Notes: a model not told the origin generated them from the sequence alone. A DNA stretch of 64,000 bases from Paraplanobispora siamensis (GCF_016863175.1 NZ_BOOJ01000008.1:124001-188000), one strand, 5' to 3'. Shown: positions 52,536 through 62,724, counted from the stretch's first letter. Numbers and translations are program-made.

Positions 52536-54283
52536 GCACTTCCGCCGCCTCCCACCTGTCGCCGTCATACCCCGACAGGGCCGCCTGGGGCACCGCGCCG
52601 AAGCTGCGCGCGTGGCAGCAGGAGGCCTTCGACCTCTACCTCAGGCGCGAGCCGCGTGACTTCCTGGCCGTGGCGACCCCCGGCGCGGGAAAGACCACCT
52701 TCGCGCTGCGGATCGCCAGCGACCTGCTGTCCCGGGGCATCGTCAGGGCTGTGACGATCGTCACTCCCACGGAGCACCTCAAGCGGCAGTGGGCGGAGGC
52801 CGCGGGCAGGGTCGGCATCGCGATCGACCCCGAGTTCAAGAACAGCCAGGGCGCGACCTCCCGTGACTACACCGGGGTGGCGGTGACCTACGCCCAGGTC
52901 TCGATGCACCCGGCCCTGCACCGCGCCCGCACGGAGGCGCGCAAGACGCTCGTCATCTTCGACGAGATCCACCACGCGGGCGACGCCAAGTCCTGGGGCG
53001 ACGGAGTGCGCGAGGCCTTCGAGCCCGCCGCCCGTCGCCTGGCGCTGACCGGCACCCCCTTCCGCTCCGATGTGAACCCCATCCCGTTCGTCACCTACGC
53101 CGAGGACGGCGAGGGGGTGCGCAGGAGCGTCTCCGACTACTCCTACGGGTACGGCCCGGCGCTGGCCGACGGCGTCGTGCGGCCGGTCATCTTCCTCGCC
53201 TACGCGGGGGAGATGCGCTGGCGCACCCGCGCGGGCGACGAGATCGCCGCGACGCTCGGCACCCCGCTCACCAAGGACCAGCTCGGCCAGGCCTGGAAGG
53301 CCGCCCTCGACCCCAAGGGCGACTGGATCCGGCAGGTGCTCCACGCGGCCGACCGGCGGCTGACCGAGGTGCGCAGAGGCGTGCCCGACGCGGGCGGCCT
53401 GGTGATCGCCACCGACCACGAGACGGCCCGCGCCTACGCCCGGCACATCCGCACGATCACCGGCGAGGGGGCCACGGTCGTCCTGTCCGACGACCCCGAG
53501 GCGTCCAAGAAGATCAAGCAGTTCTCCGGGTCGCAGGACCGCTGGCTGGTCGCGGTCCGGATGGTCTCCGAGGGCGTCGACATCCCCCGCCTGGCCGTCG
53601 GCGTCTACGCCACGAGCACCTCGACCCCGCTGTTCTTCGCCCAGGCCGTCGGCCGTTTCGTCCGCGCCCGCAAGCGCGGCGAGACCGCCTCGGTGTTCCT
53701 GCCCTCGGTGCCGACCCTGATGGGCCTGGCCGGGGAGATGGAGGCCGAGCGCGACCACGTGCTCGACCGCAAGCTCCCCGAGGAGGGGCTCGACGACTTC
53801 CTCCTCGAGGACGCCAACCGCAAGAAGGACAACCCCGACGTCGTCGGCGACGAGCTGCCGTTCGAGACCCTGGAGGCGGTCGCCACCTTCGACCGGGTGC
53901 TCTTCGACGGCGGCGAGTTCGGCGCCGCCGCCGAGCCCGGGTCGCCGGAGGAGGAGGACTTCCTCGGCCTGCCCGGCCTGCTGGAGCCCGACCAGGTCCG
54001 CACCCTGCTGAGCAAGCGGCAGTCCGACCAGCTCAAGGCCAAGCGGAACAAGCCCGAGCCCAAGGAGCCCGAGCTCACCCCGCACGAAGTGATCGCGAAC
54101 CTGCGCCGGGAGCTCAACGGCCTGGTCGGGGCGTGGAACCACCGCACGGGCCAGCCTCACGGCGTCATCCACGCCGAACTGCGCCGCGCCTGCGGCGGTC
54201 CGGCCATCGCCCAGGCCACCGCCGAGCAGATCCAGGAGCGGATCGACAAGATCCGCCACTGGGCCACCCAGAGATCGCGGTAG
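52532..54283 (+). CDS. DExH-box superfamily 2 helicase
   Basis: 583 aa. Q-like region KLRAWQQEAFDLYL, Walker A ATPGAGKTT (48-56), TIVTPTEHLKRQW (Ia), motif II DEIH (144-147), motif III LTGTPFRSD, motif V VRMVSEGVDIPRL and motif VI AQAVGRFVRAR. The C-terminal extension (about 400-583) is Lys/Glu-rich with ELTPHEVIANLRRELNGLVG. Common in actinobacteria together with DUF3039; likely a DNA-repair translocase, unproven. ATG with GAGGAGG upstream. Confidence 0.92.
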   Translation: MSTSAASHLSPSYPDRAAWGTAPKLRAWQQEAFDLYLRREPRDFLAVATPGAGKTTFALRIASDLLSRGIVRAVTIVTPTEHLKRQWAEAAGRVGIAIDPEFKNSQGATSRDYTGVAVTYAQVSMHPALHRARTEARKTLVIFDEIHHAGDAKSWGDGVREAFEPAARRLALTGTPFRSDVNPIPFVTYAEDGEGVRRSVSDYSYGYGPALADGVVRPVIFLAYAGEMRWRTRAGDEIAATLGTPLTKDQLGQAWKAALDPKGDWIRQVLHAADRRLTEVRRGVPDAGGLVIATDHETARAYARHIRTITGEGATVVLSDDPEASKKIKQFSGSQDRWLVAVRMVSEGVDIPRLAVGVYATSTSTPLFFAQAVGRFVRARKRGETASVFLPSVPTLMGLAGEMEAERDHVLDRKLPEEGLDDFLLEDANRKKDNPDVVGDELPFETLEAVATFDRVLFDGGEFGAAAEPGSPEEEDFLGLPGLLEPDQVRTLLSKRQSDQLKAKRNKPEPKEPELTPHEVIANLRRELNGLVGAWNHRTGQPHGVIHAELRRACGGPAIAQATAEQIQERIDKIRHWATQRSR

Positions 54284-54314
54284 GAACCGGACCACCCGCC
54301 GGCTCCCGGAGAGG

Positions 54315-54848
54315 TCAGTACAGGGCGATGGGGCGGCCGGTGCGGCCGTCGATTGCGGTGAGGCCCTTCCCGCCCGGCAGCGGCGGGACGAGCCGGACCT
54401 CTGTGGAGGCCGTACCGCCCGCCACGGTGACCGGGACCGCCCGGGCGCCGGCGGACGGGCGCCCCGCCGGCCCCTCCTGCACCCACACCTTGATCCGGTT
54501 GTGCGCGTGGTGCAGGCGGACGGTCGCGGTGCTGCACTCGCCGGCCGTCGCCGGCCAGGAGAGAGTCACCGAGTGGAGCTCCCCGCCGCGCTTGACCAGC
54601 CTGGCCTGTTGCGGCGCGGGCACCCGCACCGCACACGGCGCGGGCCGCTCGGCCTGTACGGCGGGCGGAGCGCTGGCCGCCAGCGCGAGCGGCGCCTCCG
54701 TCCCGGTCCCGACGGTGATCCAGATCGTGGCCACCTCGAGCCCGGCGAGCGTGAGAAGCCCGCCCAGCCTGGCCGGTGTGCGGCCGCGGAACAGCAGCCA
54801 CAGGCACAGGGGAGACAGGATCATCCACAGGACACCGAGCACGAGCAT
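54315..54848 (-). CDS. Hypothetical membrane-anchored protein
   Basis: 177 aa. Two hydrophobic segments at the N-terminus (LVLGVLWMILSPLCLWLLF and LGGLLTLAGLEVATIWITV), then an extracytoplasmic domain with two Cys (PCAVRV and GECSTATVRL) that could form a disulfide and a beta-rich pattern (KRGGELHSVTLSWPA, NRIKVWVQEG). Not recognised. It begins beside a hairpin at 54866-54902 and is convergent with the helicase gene. Confidence 0.75.
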   Translation of the reverse strand: MLVLGVLWMILSPLCLWLLFRGRTPARLGGLLTLAGLEVATIWITVGTGTEAPLALAASAPPAVQAERPAPCAVRVPAPQQARLVKRGGELHSVTLSWPATAGECSTATVRLHHAHNRIKVWVQEGPAGRPSAGARAVPVTVAGGTASTEVRLVPPLPGGKGLTAIDGRTGRPIALY

Positions 54849-54865
54849 GTGAGGTCACCACCGCG

Positions 54866-54902
54866 GGATAGGAGATATCAACTCTCGGTGATACTCCTGT
54901 CC
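54866..54902. promoter_or_regulatory. Extended hairpin between divergent genes
   Basis: GGATAGGAG-A-TATCA, an 8-nt loop, then TGATA-CTCCTGTCC: 14 paired positions with one G-T pair and one bulged A. It begins 18 nt upstream of the minus-strand start at 54848. It may be a leader hairpin of that gene or an operator for both divergent genes. Confidence 0.4.
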
Positions 54903-55055
54903 CTGCAGGTAGTGGATTCGTTTACCCGTTGCTTCACTCGGCGTGACCGATTCCGTACCTGGAGTGCCCGATCCCGGTAGTGTTCTTGCCGCCCCTCCGG
55001 TGTCATGGCTCCGGCCCCCTCCGACGGCGCCCGGTACTCTCAAGAAAGAAGACGC

Positions 55056-55427
55056 ATGTTGCAGGAGATCATCCGCGCTGAAATAAGGGAATACGTGGCT
55101 CCCATGTTCGAGCAGATCATGATGAGGATGGACACCCTCGCCACGAAGGAAGACCTCAACAAGGTTGACCGGAAGGTCGAGGACCTCAAGATCGACGTCG
55201 CAGTTCTCAAGACGGATATGGCCGAGGTCAAGCAGGACGTCTCGGGACTGAAGCGGGACGTCTCGGATCTGAAGACGGACGTCTCGGGTCTGAAGAACGA
55301 CATGGTCGAGGTCAAGCAGGACGTCTCGGCGCTGAAGACGGACGTCTCGGGGCTGAAGCGGGACTTCAGGACCATGGACGGGAAGCTCGACAGGATCATC
55401 GGGTTCCTGGGGATGCCCGCGAGCTGA
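55056..55427 (+). CDS. Coiled-coil protein built of 21-bp (7-residue) repeats
   Basis: 123 aa. N-terminal helix MLQEIIRAEIREYVAPMFEQ, then heptads of the form D-V-S-x-L-K-x (DVSGLKR, DVSDLKT, DVSGLKN, DMVEVKQ) from about residue 47 to 102, ending KLDRIIGFLGMP. No membrane segment. A single long parallel or trimeric coiled coil is expected; similar t-SNARE-like proteins occur near toxins, phage tails and restriction systems, but nothing of that kind is adjacent. The gene is less G/C-rich than its neighbours, hinting at acquisition. ATG at 55056 preferred; one at 55005 is in frame. Confidence 0.75.
   Translation: MLQEIIRAEIREYVAPMFEQIMMRMDTLATKEDLNKVDRKVEDLKIDVAVLKTDMAEVKQDVSGLKRDVSDLKTDVSGLKNDMVEVKQDVSALKTDVSGLKRDFRTMDGKLDRIIGFLGMPAS
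55194..55361 (+). repeat. Eight tandem 21-bp units inside the coiled-coil gene
   Basis: Units such as GACGTCTCGGGACTGAAGCG(G) repeat eight times without length change (168 bp). Units 3-5 and 7-8 are closest; units 2 and 6 (GATATGGCC…, GACATGGTC…) form a second subtype five units… four units apart, suggesting block duplication. The array encodes the heptads and should vary in copy number between strains. Confidence 0.85.
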
Positions 55428-55433
55428 GAGACG

Positions 55434-56009
55434 TCAGGGGGCGCGGACCACCGGGGCGCCGGTCAGGACGACTCCGGCCGAGTCGAGCTGGGCCAGGGCG
55501 GCCTCGGTGGTCTGGCGGGCGACGCCGGCGGTCAGGTCCAGGAGGACGTGGACGGCCAGGCCGTTCTCGACGGCGTCCAGGGCGGTGGCGCGCACGCAGT
55601 GGTCGGTGGCGATGCCGACGACGTCCACCGCGTGCACCTTGCGTGCGGAGAGCCAGGCGGCCAGGCTCGTGCCGTCGGGGGCGGAGCCCTCGAAGCCGCT
55701 GTAGGCGGCCGCGTAGGCGCCCTTGCTGAACACCTCCTCGACGCGGCCGGTGTCGAAGGCGGGGTGGAAGTCGGCCCCCGGCGTCCCGGCCACGCAGTGC
55801 GCGGGCCAGGTGATCACGAAGTCGGGTTCGGCGGCGAAGTGGTCGCCCGGGTCCAGGTGGAAGTCGCGGGTCGCCACGATGTGGTCGTAGGCGTGCGAGG
55901 CGGCGTGCCGGGAGATCGCGGCGGCCACCTCGGACCCTCCGGCCACCGCGAGGCTGCCGCCCTCGCAGAAGTCGTTCTGGACGTCGACGATGATCAGCGC
56001 GGTTGCCAT
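55434..56009 (-). CDS. pncA: Nicotinamidase
   Basis: 191 aa. Hydrolyses nicotinamide to nicotinate. Catalytic Asp9 (IIVDVQNDF), Lys96 (VFSKGAYA) and Cys138 (ATDHCVRAT). Metal site Asp49, His51, His57 and His71 matches the numbering of the M. tuberculosis enzyme. ATG at 56009, 5 nt after the pncB stop codon on the minus strand; no ribosome site of its own, so coupled. Together with pncB it makes the NAD salvage pair. Confidence 0.96.
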   Translation of the reverse strand: MATALIIVDVQNDFCEGGSLAVAGGSEVAAAISRHAASHAYDHIVATRDFHLDPGDHFAAEPDFVITWPAHCVAGTPGADFHPAFDTGRVEEVFSKGAYAAAYSGFEGSAPDGTSLAAWLSARKVHAVDVVGIATDHCVRATALDAVENGLAVHVLLDLTAGVARQTTEAALAQLDSAGVVLTGAPVVRAP

Positions 56010-56013
56010 GGGC

Positions 56014-57297
56014 CTAGTCAAACACGGTCGGAATCGCGACGTCTCCCCGGGACAGCTGATGGGCCGTGGAGGGCAGCTCGCCGAAGGCCTCGCGGTGCCA
56101 GGCGCGGGAGTCGTCGAGCTTCTCCCGGCCGACGGCCTCGCCGCCGTCGACCAGCATCACCTGCAGGGGCCGGGAGTCGGGCGGCTGGACGTCGGAGACG
56201 GTGACCACCTCGGCGGCCGCCGCGCCTGTCTCGTCGAACCGGCGGAAGGCGTTCTTGCGCCCGCCCCGGCTGGGCTTGCCGACCGACTTCTTGGCCACCG
56301 CCTGCATGTCCCCTGAGGCGTCCTCGCGGGCCACGAGCTTGTAGACGAGGGCCGCCGTGGGCGAGCCGGAGCCGGTGACCAGGGAGGTGCCCACGCCGTA
56401 GCCGTCGACCGGCGCGGCGGCCAGGGCGGCGATGGCGTGCTCGTCGAGGTCGCCGGTGACCAGGATGCGCGTGTGGTGGGCGCCCAGGGCGTCGAGCTGC
56501 GCGCGCACCTCGTGGGCCGCCTCGCCCAGGTCGCCCGAGTCGAGCCTGATCGCGCCCAGGTCCGGCCCGGCGAGCTCCACCGCGGTCCGTACGGCCTGCT
56601 CCACGTCGTAGGTGTCCACCAGCAGAGTGGTGCCCGCGCCGAGCGAGTCGAGCTGCGCGCGGAAGGCCTCCTCCTCCGAGTCGTGCAGCAGCGTGAAGGC
56701 GTGGGCCGCGGTCCCGGTGGTCGGCACGCCGTACACGTGGCCGGCCATCAGGTTCGAGGTGGCGGCGAACCCGCACAGGTAGGCGGCGCGGGCGGCCGCC
56801 ACCGCGGACGACTCGTGGGTGCGGCGCGAGCCCATCTCGATGATCGGCCGGGCTCCCGCGGCGTGGACCATCCGGGAGGCGGCGGTGGCGATCGCGCAGT
56901 CGTGGTTGAAGATCGACAGGATCAGCGTCTCCAGCAGCACGGCCTCGGCGAAGGTGCCCTCCACGGTCATGATGGGGGAGCCGGGGAAGTAGCACTCGCC
57001 CTCGCGGTAGCCGTACACCCGGCCGCGGAAACGGTAGGAGGCGAGGAAGTCGAGGGTCGGGGCGTCCACCACCCGGTTGTCGCGCAGGAAGGCGAGTTCG
57101 TCGTCGCCGAACCGGAAGGACTCCAGCGCGTCCAGCACCCGGCCGGTCCCGGCGACCACCCCGTAGCGCCGCGCCCCGGGCAGCCGGCGGGCGAAAACCT
57201 CGAACACCGCCCGTCGCGATGCGGCCCCGCTCCGCAGTGCCGCCTGTACCATTGTCAGCTCATAGTGATCTGTCAGCAACGCCGTGCTCATGCTCAT
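56014..57297 (-). CDS. pncB: Nicotinate phosphoribosyltransferase
   Basis: 427 aa. Makes nicotinate mononucleotide from nicotinate, PRPP and ATP. N-terminal TALLTDHYELTMVQAALRSG, active-site His in SRRTHESSAVAAARAAYLCG, and the phosphate site with IRLDSGDLGEAAHEVR and VTGSGSPTAALVYKLV. The start is uncertain among GTG 57303, ATG 57297 and ATG 57291; none has a ribosome site, so the message is probably leaderless. Divergent from clpS across about 40 nt; followed by coupled pncA. Confidence 0.95.
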   Translation of the reverse strand: MSMSTALLTDHYELTMVQAALRSGAASRRAVFEVFARRLPGARRYGVVAGTGRVLDALESFRFGDDELAFLRDNRVVDAPTLDFLASYRFRGRVYGYREGECYFPGSPIMTVEGTFAEAVLLETLILSIFNHDCAIATAASRMVHAAGARPIIEMGSRRTHESSAVAAARAAYLCGFAATSNLMAGHVYGVPTTGTAAHAFTLLHDSEEEAFRAQLDSLGAGTTLLVDTYDVEQAVRTAVELAGPDLGAIRLDSGDLGEAAHEVRAQLDALGAHHTRILVTGDLDEHAIAALAAAPVDGYGVGTSLVTGSGSPTAALVYKLVAREDASGDMQAVAKKSVGKPSRGGRKNAFRRFDETGAAAAEVVTVSDVQPPDSRPLQVMLVDGGEAVGREKLDDSRAWHREAFGELPSTAHQLSRGDVAIPTVFD

Positions 57298-57337
57298 CGT
57301 CACGAGTCGAAGACTAAGCCCGGGGTAGGGCAGACTG

Positions 57338-57631
57338 GTGGATGTGGGTAGCACTGCTCCGATGGAGGTCGAGCGTCCCTCGGCGGACGTCCGGCCCGAT
57401 CTGCCGTGGCTGACCATCGTCTGGAACGACCCGGTCAACCTGATGTCCTACGTGACCTACGTTTTCCAGTCCGTCTTCGGCTACTCCCGCGAGAAGGCGG
57501 AGAAGCTGATGCTCGACGTGCACCACAAGGGCAAGGCGGTGGTGTCCAGCGGCACCCGCGAGGAGATGGAGCGTGACGTTCAGATCATGCACTCCTACGG
57601 GCTGTGGGCCACCGTGCAGCAGGACTCGTGA
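57338..57631 (+). CDS. clpS: ATP-dependent Clp protease adaptor ClpS
   Basis: 97 aa. Core [20 protein letters not shown] with the N-degron pocket residues Asn-Asp, then [20 protein letters not shown] and the final helix-strand [20 protein letters not shown]. ClpS delivers N-end-rule substrates to ClpC/ClpA. GTG at 57338 is the longest; GTG 57344 and ATG 57362 are alternatives, and the lack of a ribosome site suggests a leaderless message. Begins the cluster clpS-DUF2017-JAMM-cysO-cysM. Confidence 0.94.
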   Translation: MDVGSTAPMEVERPSADVRPDLPWLTIVWNDPVNLMSYVTYVFQSVFGYSREKAEKLMLDVHHKGKAVVSSGTREEMERDVQIMHSYGLWATVQQDS

Positions 57632-57664
57632 GCCGAGGCCGCGAGCGGGAGTGATGGGCGGGCG

Positions 57665-58189
57665 ATGAGCAGCGGGTTCAAGGCCGGGCGCGGCGGCACG
57701 GTGATCGCCGACTTCGACGTCGCGGAGGTCTCGGTCCTGCGGTCGCTGATGACGCAGATCCTGGACCTGATCGAGCCGGGGACGACCGGTGACGATCCGC
57801 TGGAGCGCGCCCTGGGCATCGGCTCCTCCGAGGAGCCCACCGATCCGGTGCTGGCCCGGCTGTTCCCCTCGGCCTACGAGGACGACGCGCTGTCGGCGGA
57901 GTTCCGCCGTTACACCGAGGCGACCCTGCGCGACGCCAAGCGGGCCGACGCGCAGACCATGCTCGACAGCGCGGTCCCCGGCCGGGTGGAGCTCACCGCC
58001 GAGCAGGCGCAGTCGTGGATGCGGGCGCTGAACGACGTGCGCCTCGCGCTGGGCACCCGGCTGGAGGTGACCGAGGAGGTCCACGACGAGATCGCCGGGA
58101 TGCCGGAGGACGATCCCCGCTATCCGGCCTTCGTCACCTACGACTGGCTGACCTACCTCCAGGACACCCTGGTCCGCGCCCTTTGGTAG
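57665..58189 (+). CDS. DUF2017 family protein
   Basis: 174 aa. Starts SSGFKAGRGGTVIADFDVAE; the helical body has LRSLMTQILDLIEPG, FRRYTEATLRDAKRADAQTM and, at the end, YDWLTYLQDTLVRALW. An actinobacterial family always found between clpS and the JAMM gene, as in M. tuberculosis Rv1332; role unknown. ATG start 34 nt after the clpS stop, so co-transcribed. Confidence 0.93.
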   Translation: MSSGFKAGRGGTVIADFDVAEVSVLRSLMTQILDLIEPGTTGDDPLERALGIGSSEEPTDPVLARLFPSAYEDDALSAEFRRYTEATLRDAKRADAQTMLDSAVPGRVELTAEQAQSWMRALNDVRLALGTRLEVTEEVHDEIAGMPEDDPRYPAFVTYDWLTYLQDTLVRALW

Positions 58190-58198
58190 CTTCCAGGC

Positions 58199-58615
58199 AT
58201 GCTCACGATCTCGCAGGAACTGGTTGACAAGATGATCGCCCACGCCCGGGCCGACCACCCGGACGAGGCGTGCGGCGTGATCGCGGGACCCGAGGGCTCC
58301 GACACCCCCGTCAGGTTCGTCCCGATGGAGAACGCCGAGCGGTCGCCGACCTTCTACCGCTTCGATTCCATGGAGCAGCTGCGGGTCTGGCGCGAGATGG
58401 ACGACCGCGACGAGGAGCCGGTGGTCATCTACCACTCCCACACCTCGACCGAGGCCTACCCCTCGCGCACCGACATCAGCTACGCCTCCGAGCCGAACGC
58501 CCACTACGTGCTGGTCTCCACGCGCGAGGAGCTGGGGGAGAAGGCGGAGGTGCGCTCGTACCGGATCGTCGAGGGCGTGGTGACCGAGGAAGAGGTCGTG
58601 ATCGTCCCGGTGTGA
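58199..58615 (+). CDS. mec: Mec-like JAMM/MPN+ metalloprotease
   Basis: 138 aa. Complete JAMM motif: Glu23 (DEACGVI), His79-x-His81 (IYHSHTS), Ser89 and Asp92 (PSRTDIS). In M. tuberculosis Mec cuts CysO-cysteine adducts to release cysteine from the sulfur-carrier protein CysO. Followed by cysO and cysM as in that species. ATG 9 nt after the DUF2017 stop. Could also trim the C-terminus of CysO (see CysO). Confidence 0.94.
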   Translation: MLTISQELVDKMIAHARADHPDEACGVIAGPEGSDTPVRFVPMENAERSPTFYRFDSMEQLRVWREMDDRDEEPVVIYHSHTSTEAYPSRTDISYASEPNAHYVLVSTREELGEKAEVRSYRIVEGVVTEEEVVIVPV

Positions 58616-58673
58616 TGTCCGGCACCTGGGACGGCCGTGGGGGGTAAGCACCCCTTTGGGTAAACTGACCATC

Positions 58674-58811
58674 ATGTCGACCGCCGACCCGACCCTGGAG
58701 GACGTCGTGCGCGCACGTCCCGGTGTCCGGGTGCGGCACGCCGGTCTCGCGCCCGTGCAGAACTTCCTGTTCGGGCATACTCCCTTCGCCGTCGTCTACG
58801 ACTGTCGCTGA
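58674..58811 (+). CDS. 45-codon ORF upstream of cysO, candidate leader peptide
   Basis: ATG at 58674, product starts MSTADPTLEDVVRARPGVRV and ends NFLFGHTPFAVVYDCR before TGA. Third positions are mostly G/C, as in coding sequence. It fills most of the 278-nt gap between the JAMM gene and cysO. The penultimate codon is Cys (TGT). Downstream (58810-58850) ACCGGC/GCCGGT segments can pair. Position before a cysteine-pathway pair and the Cys near the end suggest an attenuation leader; that is inferred. A preceding short run of C/G and GGGTAAACTGACC may hold its promoter. Confidence 0.55.
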   Translation: MSTADPTLEDVVRARPGVRVRHAGLAPVQNFLFGHTPFAVVYDCR

Positions 58812-58893
58812 CCGGCAGTCCTGGAATCCCCCTTCGCCAGCCGGTGTTCTGATCCGGTGGCGTCACCCGACGACTTGAGGAGACTGATCCGAG

Positions 58894-60245
<1,352 letters not shown>

Positions 60246-60288
60246 CGGTCCGGCTCCGGGCCTGACCGGACGCGCGGAGACGGAAGCG

Positions 60289-60336
60289 AAGACGAAAGGG
60301 CGGGCGCCCCAGCCGGGACGCCCGCCCTTTCGTCTT
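60289..60336. terminator. Bidirectional terminator between cysM and DUF3352 gene
   Basis: Perfect 18-bp stem (AAGACGAAAGGGCGGGCG and its complement) with a 12-nt loop. A/T-rich at the outer edge on both strands (CTTTCGTCTT). It ends 30 nt before the stop of the opposing gene and serves both convergent transcripts. Confidence 0.85.
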
Positions 60337-60365
60337 GTGACCGTCGTGGTGCCGGTCGGGCCGTA

Positions 60366-62261
60366 CTAGTTGAACAGGACCCTCAGGGAGAAGTCCGCGT
60401 CGCCGCCGTTCTGCGAGCCGCTGATGCCGACGGCGCGCAGGACCTGGGCGTTGGCCTTCTCGTCGCCCTGGAGGTTCTCCAGGTAGAACTTCTCGATCTT
60501 GTCGAGGTCGACGAAGGCCGCGAAGGTGGCCTCGCCGGCGTTCGGGATCGCGAGCTTGAAGGTCTCGCTGTCGGCCAGCGTGCCCTCCTTGGCGAGCTCG
60601 GCGGCGTACTCCTGCGAGCTGGCCAGGACCAGGACGCCGTCGCCGGGAACCTTGGCGATCTGCGGGACGGCGGTGCCGGAGTCGGCCAGGAACTTCTCGA
60701 TCTTGCCGACGACTTCCTGGGCCTTGGCCGGGTCGGTGGCGATCCGGGCGCCGAACTTGGGCGCGTTGCCGTCCAGGCCGTTGGCGTCGAGGGCCACGGT
60801 GAGGTTCTTGCCGAGCAGCGTCACAAGGTCGGCCGGGAGGGCCAGGCCGTACCGCTGCTGGGCCTGGTCGACGAACTGCTGGAAGCTCTGGCCGTTGCCG
60901 CTCTGGTTGAGGGTCTTCATGACCTCGGCCCACTGCTTGCCGAGCGCGTCGCCGAGACCGGAGATCGAGACGGCGGCGGCGGTGGTGGCCGGGAGCCGGC
61001 CGATCTGGGAGGGCTCGGGCTCGCCCATGTCCAGGGCCTGCCCGCCGCGGGCGATGCCGGCGACCTCGGCGTAGCTGCCGTCGAAGCGGAGCGCACCGGC
61101 CACGCGGAGGTTCTTGATCTTGGCCAGGGTGGCCGGGTCCTGGGTGGCCAGCTCGGGAGCGAGTTCGGCGACCTTGCCCGCGTCCATCCAGAAGGACAGG
61201 ACGCCCGTCTCGCCCAGGTCACTCTGGTCGGAGGTGAAGTTGGCGTTCTCCGACAGCGGCGCCGCGGAGACGGCCTGGTCGGCCTCGGCCTGGGTGGGGG
61301 TGATCAGCGCGTAGTCCTCGCGGAAGGCGATGCCGTACTTCTCGTCGCCCATCAGCTTGGCGATCCCGGCCTTGGCCTTGTCCTGGTCGGTGACCTGGAC
61401 GGCCACCACGGCGCGGGGGTCCTCGCCCTGCTTGGCCGGCGGGAGGAAGGCCGCGCCGACGCGGGAGCCGAGCCACGGCTCGATGTCGGCGGCGTAGTCC
61501 ACCTTGCTGAGGTCCTGGCTGTCCTTCTTGATCATGTCGAAGAGGGACTTGCGCGGGTCGTCGCCGCTGAAGGAGTCCTTGGTGACGGTGAACTTCCTGG
61601 CGATCTCGAACAGCGCCAGCTTCTGGTTCGCGGCCGGGTCGAGGTCGACGCGGACGTAGCCGAAGGCGTTGCCGGGAAGCACCTGGTCGGGCTGGGTGCC
61701 GCCACCGCTGAGCAGGTTGAACGCGTAGGCGCCGCCGCCGCCGATCAGCGCCACGACCAGCGCGGCGACCACCGCGACCAGCCAGCCCTTCTTGCCGCGC
61801 TTACGCGGGGCGGAGGGCTGTGCGGCGCCGAGGAACTCGGGGTTCTGCTGCTGCCAGCCGGCCTGCTGGCCGTAGCCCTGCTGCTGGTAGGCCTGCTGGC
61901 CGTACTGCGCCTGCTGGCCCTGCTGCCCGTAGGCCTGCTGGCCGTACGACTGCTGCTGCTGGCCGTACTGGGCCTGCTGCCCGTAGTTCTGCTGCGGGTA
62001 GGCGGAGGCGGGCTGGGACTGCTGGGGGTAAGGAGGCGGGGCCTGCTGGTAGCCGCCCGCGCCCTGGGGGTATCCGGACTGGCCCTGCGGGTAACCGCCG
62101 CCCTGGGCCGGGTAACCGCCCTGCTGGGGGTAGCCCTGGGGGTAGGCCTGGGTGTGCGGCTGCTCGTGCTGCTGCGCACCCTCGTTCCGACGGTATGCGA
62201 TCGTCCTGTCAGGCTGGGGGCCCGATCCGGGGGACTGGTCGGGGGGATTGTTGGCAGGCAT
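60366..62261 (-). CDS. DUF3352 membrane protein with Gln/Tyr/Gly-rich N-terminus
   Basis: 631 aa. The first ~145 residues are low-complexity ([18 protein letters not shown], then [20 protein letters not shown]). A basic patch and one membrane helix ([20 protein letters not shown]) follow, then an extracytoplasmic DUF3352 domain of about 440 residues ([20 protein letters not shown]). The N-terminus resembles disordered, condensate-prone sequences of actinobacterial tip or secretion proteins; function unknown. ATG at 62261; a GTG two codons upstream is possible. No ribosome site. Confidence 0.88.
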   Translation of the reverse strand: MPANNPPDQSPGSGPQPDRTIAYRRNEGAQQHEQPHTQAYPQGYPQQGGYPAQGGGYPQGQSGYPQGAGGYQQAPPPYPQQSQPASAYPQQNYGQQAQYGQQQQSYGQQAYGQQGQQAQYGQQAYQQQGYGQQAGWQQQNPEFLGAAQPSAPRKRGKKGWLVAVVAALVVALIGGGGAYAFNLLSGGGTQPDQVLPGNAFGYVRVDLDPAANQKLALFEIARKFTVTKDSFSGDDPRKSLFDMIKKDSQDLSKVDYAADIEPWLGSRVGAAFLPPAKQGEDPRAVVAVQVTDQDKAKAGIAKLMGDEKYGIAFREDYALITPTQAEADQAVSAAPLSENANFTSDQSDLGETGVLSFWMDAGKVAELAPELATQDPATLAKIKNLRVAGALRFDGSYAEVAGIARGGQALDMGEPEPSQIGRLPATTAAAVSISGLGDALGKQWAEVMKTLNQSGNGQSFQQFVDQAQQRYGLALPADLVTLLGKNLTVALDANGLDGNAPKFGARIATDPAKAQEVVGKIEKFLADSGTAVPQIAKVPGDGVLVLASSQEYAAELAKEGTLADSETFKLAIPNAGEATFAAFVDLDKIEKFYLENLQGDEKANAQVLRAVGISGSQNGGDADFSLRVLFN

Positions 62262-62267
62262 GCTCAC

Positions 62268-62724
62268 TCACAATGTGGACTTCGCGGATGCTTAGAAGTT
62301 AGTGCACGTCTCTAGCGAATCACTTGCATCGAACTAACTGCGGCTTTGCTGCATCTAACAGGGATTCACCCTGCTCCGACCGCCGCCCGGCACTCTCCGG
62401 CCTGGATCACCGTCCCGAGACATGCAGTTCGAGGATGCCTTATGTGACACCCCTTACATCGTCATAGAAGGGAAAATCTAGACAAAAATGTTAAGTGAGC
62501 GACTTGTCGGGTCTGTTGCGCCTGACGGGCCCTCGTCCCGCTCGCGGCGGGAACCGGGGGAGACGCGCGCCGTGCCGGATGGGTAAAGTGGCCTCACTAG
62601 AATAAGGTTCGGGACAGCGCCCCTCCGATGCCCGGTGACCTCGCCGGGAGCGGGGGCCGACGCCGCGGTGACCGGGTGGCGCCGGGACCCGGACCGCCGG
62701 GTGAAGCGAGGCAGTGGACAGCAG
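62268..62724. promoter_or_regulatory. 457-nt divergent intergenic region
   Basis: No gene supported. The first 230 nt are relatively AT-rich and hold the promoter side of the DUF3352 gene. TAGAAT (62598-62603) is a good -10 for the thioesterase, giving a leader of about 115 nt. An in-frame GTG at 62635 would extend that protein by 30 Arg/Gly-rich residues and was not chosen. Confidence 0.4.

Noticed and set aside
55056-55427. Phage tail-fibre or toxin-system component
   Set aside because: Only the heptad pattern suggests this; no phage, toxin or restriction gene lies nearby.
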